Shown here: piece after piece, positions 60,601-64,000 of the stretch
Numbering within the stretch: the first letter of the stretch is position 1
Layout of the letters: each line of letters begins with the position of its first letter
Source of the DNA: Manihot esculenta
Taxonomy: Eukaryota; Streptophyta; Magnoliopsida; Malpighiales; Euphorbiaceae
NCBI RefSeq assembly: GCF_001659605.2
Contig: NC_035169.2
Location: forward strand, 5,942,110 to 6,006,109
Length of the DNA: 64,000 bases
Direction: 5' to 3'
Position numbers and translations under genes: made by a program
The notes under the pieces: model-generated
The model's input: the letters and a program-made list of their open reading frames with translations, nothing else
Told to the model about the DNA's origin: nothing
The model's database searches: none

Positions 60601-62663
60601 AGGACTTCTCAAAGATTGCTGCTCCTATGACCAAATTGACAAAGAAGAATCAGAAGTTCTTATGGACCGATCAGTGTGAGGAAAGCTTTGAGGAGCTTAA
60701 GAGGAGGTTGACTTCAGCACCGGTGTTAGCTCTGCCAAAAAGTGATGATGACTTCTCAGTATATTGTGATGCGTCCCGTGTGGGACTGGGTTGTGTGCTA
60801 ATGCAAAATGAGAGGGTGATCGCTTATGCTTCTAGGCAACTGAAGAAGCATGAGCTGAATTACCCCACACATGACCTAGAGATGGCAGCAGTAATCTTTG
60901 CACTCAAGATGTGGAGGCACTACCTCTATGGGGTAAAATGTGAGATCTTCACAGATCATAAGAGCCTGCAGTACATCCTGAGTCAGAGAGAACTGAACAT
61001 GAGGCAGAGGAGATGGGTAGAGCTGTTGAGTGACTATGATTGCAAGATTCAGTACCATCCGGGTAAGGCGAATGTTGTGGCAGATGCCTTAAGCCGGAAA
61101 TCACTCGGCAGTCTATCCCACATTTCAGCAGAGAGGAGGCCGGTGGTGAAGGAGTTCCACAGACTTATGAGTGAGGGATTACAGTTGGAGTTGTCTGGCA
61201 CAGGTGCCTTAGTGGCTCAGATGAGAGTGACACCCGTGTTTCTGGAGCAGGTAGCTCAGAAACAGCATGAGGACCCAGAGTTGGTCAGGATAGCCAGAAC
61301 GGTTCAGTCAGGCCAGAGTAATGAGTTCAGATTTGATGATAAGGGGATCCTCCGCTACGGGAACAGATTATGTGTGCCAGATGACATTGGTCTGAAGGGA
61401 GATATTATGGGGGAAGCCCATAATACCAGGTATAGTGTTCACCCTGGAGCCACCAAGATGTATCAGGATCTGAAGAGAGTGTATTGGTGGCCAGCTATGA
61501 AGAAGGACGTGGCACTGTTCGTGTCAGCCTGCGATGTGTGTCAGAGGGTGAAACTAGAGCATCAGAAGCCGGCTGGAATGTTGAATCCACTACCGATTCC
61601 AGAATGGAAATGGGAGAACATAGCCATGGACTTTGTAGTGGGGTTACCGGCGACGTCCAACAGATTAGACTCCATATGGGTGATTGTGGACAGACTCACC
61701 AAATCTGCTCACTTCATCCCTGTCAGGAGTGGCTACTCTGTGGATAAGTTGGCGCAAGTGTATGTAGATGAGATTGTCAGACTGCATGGGGTCCCGGTAT
61801 CTATAGTGTCAGATAGAGGGCCCCAGTTCACCTCCAGGTTTTGGCGGAGTCTGCAGAACGCTATGGGTACCAGATTAGACTTCAGTACTGCATTCCACCC
61901 ACAGACGGACGGACAGTCAGAGAGGACCATCCAGACAATAGAGGATATGCTCAGAATGTGTGTGCTAGATTTTGGCGGTTCTTGGAGGCAGCATCTACCT
62001 TTGGTGGAGTTTGCCTACAATAACAGCTATCATGCTAGCATAGGGATGGCTCCATATGAAGCTTTGTACGGGAGGAAGTGCAGATCACCAATCTGCTGGG
62101 AGGAGGTAGGAGAGAGGACTCTTGCGGGTCCGGAGTTAGTAGAGCTTACCAGCAGGGTGGTACCCATAATCAGAGAGAGGATCAAGACTGCTGCAATTCG
62201 GCAGAAGAGTTATGCAGATATCCGCAGAAGACAGCTAGAGTTTCAGGAGGGGGATTTGGTTTTGCTCAAGGTGTCTCCTATGAAAGGAGTGGTTCGGTTC
62301 GGGAAGAAGGGTAAGTTAGCTCCACGGTACATCGGTCCTTTCGAGGTGCTTCAGAGGATCGGTAATGTGTCGTACAAGCTAGACTTGCCTACTTCGATGG
62401 AGAGAATCCATCCGGTTTTCCATGTTTCTCTATTACGGAAGTACGTGTCGGATCCTGGAAAGGTTCTTAGTGAGCCTGATGTAGAGATCCAAGAGGATCT
62501 CACCTATGTAGAGCAGCCAGTGCGGATCCTTGACACTCAGATCAGAAAGCTGAGGAACAAGGAAATCCCGATGGTGAAAGTCCTTTGGAACCACCACAAT
62601 ATTGAAGAATGCACCTGGGAGACACGGGAGTCCATGCTCCAGCAATACCCCCATCTGTTTTGA
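57609..62663 (+). CDS. Gag-Pol polyprotein of the outer element
   Basis: An open frame of 1684 codons. Visible landmarks (residue numbers from 57609): zinc knuckle [14 protein letters not shown] at 472-485; protease DPGASHSF from Asp571; reverse transcriptase FIDDIL with Asp907 and Asp908; RNase H Asp1054; integrase HHCC domain from His1278; integrase core Asp1341, Asp1402 and Glu1438 (D-D-35-E spacing); chromodomain-like tail at about 1630-1684 ([15 protein letters not shown]). The tail and pol order place it with Tekay/Del chromoviruses. It is closely similar to, but clearly different from, the inner element's protein, mainly in gag. No break was seen. Met at 57678 ([11 protein letters not shown]) is the likelier translation start, after TTTTTCAG. 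Expression is doubtful, because its LTR promoter is interrupted. Confidence 0.95.
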   Translation: MCFHMNHMMLMIVYAMCCFSENRMRGTRRSARLTGVPSQDEGADARPSALPRAMSSRSNRDRVARDPRRSLDLGRSRSVRGTVLGGMSEDMEVDQRRDGNLGVSMPEEGMGESEGGTQASSYVQPHHYPPYSHHPGYSMGGTSDNPSFSPYPPHMPYPPYYPPYSQYPMYPPPPPYTGTANPTPGDVPPPPPPVPTVPETQVPKPTSSGGSKVKMTDYMKLGAPQYRTGDDPFEYLNRVKTITDEIGADDSRAIQMAGFTLECKKARGWFKNYVNPRADSMSWEEFANEFAGWAFPESSREQKIIEFEQLRQTDQMSVEEYTDRFLELLPYAGQNLDTDQKKSSRYIMRLHSRYSSLIQSAERESFHAIVDMARRMEACAIVQGKVKQSVAQSSGSKTPGGERLDSSSLSAAVASSKKWDRGHRKSKKNKFWNKIKSGLGLGSGSSSGAEVTACMRCGRPHKGVCLAGTNTCFRCGQAGHLARDCPRAAFAAPSQQTASGSVVQPVAPAATQASGRGRGRGSASSSAGYRGEGPSAPARIFTMTQQEANTSNTVVAGNLIIGCSDVYALMDPGASHSFVAPRVVERVGLMVSGLECPLWVSGPKCDPSVAEAVCQCSPVFIEGRCLSADLVVLDLTDFDVILGMDWLSTHGATLDCRDKVVRFRDQDGSEVVFRGDKRGTPRGLISALQARRLLRRGCQGFLAHVRELDSHVRVPASVPVVSEFLDVFPDELPGLPPAREIEFEIELMPGARPISIPPYRMAPAELKELKEQLQELVEKGFIRPSTSPWGAPVLFVRKKDGSLRLCIDYRQLNKVTTKNKYPLPRIDDLFDQLSGAGCFSKIDLRSGYHQLRIRNEDVPKTAFRTRYGHYEFLVMPFGLTNAPAAFMDLMNRVFSQYLDHFVIVFIDDILVYSRNAEEHAHHLRSVLQTLREHGLYAKFSKCEFWLRSISFLGHIVSEQGIEVDPKKVEAVANWPRPTTVTEIKSFLGLAGYYRRFVQDFSKIAAPMTKLTKKNQKFLWTDQCEESFEELKRRLTSAPVLALPKSDDDFSVYCDASRVGLGCVLMQNERVIAYASRQLKKHELNYPTHDLEMAAVIFALKMWRHYLYGVKCEIFTDHKSLQYILSQRELNMRQRRWVELLSDYDCKIQYHPGKANVVADALSRKSLGSLSHISAERRPVVKEFHRLMSEGLQLELSGTGALVAQMRVTPVFLEQVAQKQHEDPELVRIARTVQSGQSNEFRFDDKGILRYGNRLCVPDDIGLKGDIMGEAHNTRYSVHPGATKMYQDLKRVYWWPAMKKDVALFVSACDVCQRVKLEHQKPAGMLNPLPIPEWKWENIAMDFVVGLPATSNRLDSIWVIVDRLTKSAHFIPVRSGYSVDKLAQVYVDEIVRLHGVPVSIVSDRGPQFTSRFWRSLQNAMGTRLDFSTAFHPQTDGQSERTIQTIEDMLRMCVLDFGGSWRQHLPLVEFAYNNSYHASIGMAPYEALYGRKCRSPICWEEVGERTLAGPELVELTSRVVPIIRERIKTAAIRQKSYADIRRRQLEFQEGDLVLLKVSPMKGVVRFGKKGKLAPRYIGPFEVLQRIGNVSYKLDLPTSMERIHPVFHVSLLRKYVSDPGKVLSEPDVEIQEDLTYVEQPVRILDTQIRKLRNKEIPMVKVLWNHHNIEECTWETRESMLQQYPHLF

Positions 62664-62778
62664 GGTGAGTGTTAGTTGTTCTATGTGTTGCATGTATGAT
62701 ATATTGTATGCTATGTTGTATGTTTTGATTGATGCCATGCTTTGTATGTTAGTTGAGGAACATTCGGGGACGAATGTT

Positions 62779-62794
62779 CTTAAGGGGGGGAGAA
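62779..62794 (+). other. Polypurine tract of the outer element
   Basis: CTTAAGGGGGGGAGAA directly before the 3' LTR. Confidence 0.85.
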
Positions 62795-64000
62795 TGTAAT
62801 ACCCGGCTAGACTCCGGTATCGGAATCCCTACCGTCCGGTGGGACCTCGGATGTCGGAAACCTCTAGAAGGGTAAAAACTATGATTTTATGAAATGTTTT
62901 CATGTATTTCATGTTTTTAAGTAAGAAATTAAATGAATTTTTACATGAAAAGTCTTTGGAGGAAAACCCAGGTTCGGCCGCCGAAAGTCAAGTTCGGCCG
63001 CCGAACATGCATGTGTTTTGGAGGCACGTTAGGCCCCCGAAAGCATGAGCGAGGGAAGTCCAGGTTCGGCCGCCGAACCTCATGTTCGGCCGCCGAACCT
63101 TGCATGCATGCGGAGGCACATTCGGCCCCCGAACGTGGTCTGGCCAGCCACTATAAAAGGGTCCCTTAGCCGAAAACGGGCGAGTTTTTCCCCATTTTCG
63201 GCCAAGGTGAGCTTTCCGCCGCCCCTCACCCATTTTTGATGTTCTTCCTCTAAATCTTTCAAGATTTTCACTTGTTTTCCCTTGGTTTTGAAGATTTAAG
63301 CTTTTGAAACAAGTTTTGGAGCTTGGAAGTCTTGGAGCTAAATCCCTCCATTTTTCCGAGCTAGGGTCGTTCTTCCTCTCGATCTTCAAGAGGTAAGCTT
63401 CGATCTATGCTTCTTTTATGTTTTATGAAAGTTTTATGCAAGTTGATGGGGTAGAATGCATGTTTAGGCTTGTTGTTAGGTTTATGGGTTTATGTTGTGA
63501 TTTGAACAATGTATGTTGGAAATGTGTTGTTTGAAGTGTTGTAGTTGGGGTATATTATAGTTTGAGACCCCTAGGTGTGATGTATGATGTGTATGCATGT
63601 GTAGAAACAAGTTTATGCATGTTTTGAGGTGTTTTGGAGGCTATGGACACAAGGAAGCCAAGTTTCTGCCCTTCGGCAGAAACTCAGGTTCGGCCGCCGA
63701 AGTGACTTTCGGCCGCCGAACCCCCTTGTGAAGGCAGTTTCGGCTGCCGAAGCCTGCCCCCGAAACTCAAGTTTCGTCTCTGTCGGGGAGGTTCGGCCGC
63801 CGAAAGTGCCGCCGAACCTGCATGACTTTCGGCTGCAGTGGGACTTTCGGCCGCCGAACCTGCCGCCGAAAGTGCCCTGTTCAGCCATTTCTTGCATGTT
63901 TTCATGTGATGTTTTCAGGATGTTTTAGGGGGTTTTTGGGGAGTATTTTAGAGTCATATTCAGGTATGTTTGGTCCCTCATTTGAGTCCACCTGTGTAGG
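62795..64000 (+). repeat. Outer element 3' LTR, cut by the window edge
   Basis: It starts TGTAATACCCGG and matches 44995-46200 without a visible difference. If undisturbed it would end near 65007. Its TATA box is at 63152-63159, so it could drive transcription into the DNA to the right. Confidence 0.93.

Larger units (their letters stand above)
44995..64000 (+). mobile_element. Outer Ty3/gypsy element (Tekay/Del-like chromovirus), interrupted in its 5' LTR
   Basis: The 5' LTR lies in two parts, 44995-47177 and 57377-57406 (about 2213 bp together), split by the inner element. It starts TGTAATACCCGG and ends GGTCGTTACA. The primer-binding site TGGTATCAGAGC is at 57410-57421, the open gag-pol frame at 57609-62663, a polypurine tract at 62779-62794, and the 3' LTR runs from 62795 to beyond 64000. 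The visible 1206 bp of the 3' LTR match 44995-46200 with no difference seen, offset exactly 17800, so the insertion looks recent. The coding part is intact, but its LTR promoter is now separated from it by 10.2 kb of inner element. Confidence 0.93.

Noticed and set aside
1..64000. A CRISPR array, bacterial operon, tRNA or rRNA gene
   Set aside because: Nothing with the needed spacing, conserved boxes or cloverleaf was seen. All repeats found are plant-type transposon or simple repeats.

Overview
The window is plant nuclear DNA, most likely from a eudicot. It has long AT-rich intergenic stretches, multi-exon genes with GT-AG introns, remnants of copia, gypsy, LINE and DNA transposons, and two complete Ty3/gypsy (Tekay/Del-like chromovirus) elements at the right end. 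Several features would suit Euphorbiaceae, but the species cannot be fixed from this sequence. There are no prokaryotic operons, CRISPR arrays or convincing RNA genes.

Left third (1-20500). A decayed gypsy 3' end lies at 1-545. It is followed by a near-perfect foldback palindrome (1230-1392) and by 13 exons of an ARM/HEAT-type gene (2733-14914, + strand, 5' end outside the window or lost). The introns of this gene hold a hAT-like relic, a 222-bp tandem duplication and a decayed copia element with both LTRs (9387-11264). Two LINE remnants in opposite orientation follow (15040-17191 and 17876-18540).

Middle (20500-44480). In order: a one-exon 66-aa small protein gene (20778-20978); a hypothetical gene with unclear splicing (26153-26635); a complete six-exon IBR1/SDRA-type peroxisomal short-chain dehydrogenase gene (28029-30494) with a GC-AG intron and a C-terminal SRL peroxisome signal; an inverted, broken partial copy (32850-33992, - strand) of the next gene; that gene itself, a PHD-finger plus telobox Myb protein (35962-39735, about 848 aa); and a small secreted ECA1/prolamin-like cysteine-rich protein (42244-42597) whose promoter region is duplicated upstream.

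Right third (44490-64000). This is a three-level nest of related gypsy elements. The oldest is a decayed gag/protease fragment (44490-44994). Into its protease region went a + strand element (44995 to beyond 64000). Into the 5' LTR of that element, 30 bp from the LTR end, went a complete - strand relative (47178-57371), flanked by a perfect 5-bp target duplication (GCGCC). Both complete elements keep an open 1684-codon gag-pol frame with catalytic residues in place. Their LTR pairs look identical wherever both copies are visible, so both insertions look recent. The two gag-pol frames point away from each other and form a large inverted repeat. The LTRs carry clusters of a GCC-box-containing inverted repeat around a TATA box.

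All calls come from reading the sequence. Exon boundaries were set by splice signals and reading-frame phase and have not been checked against transcripts or databases.
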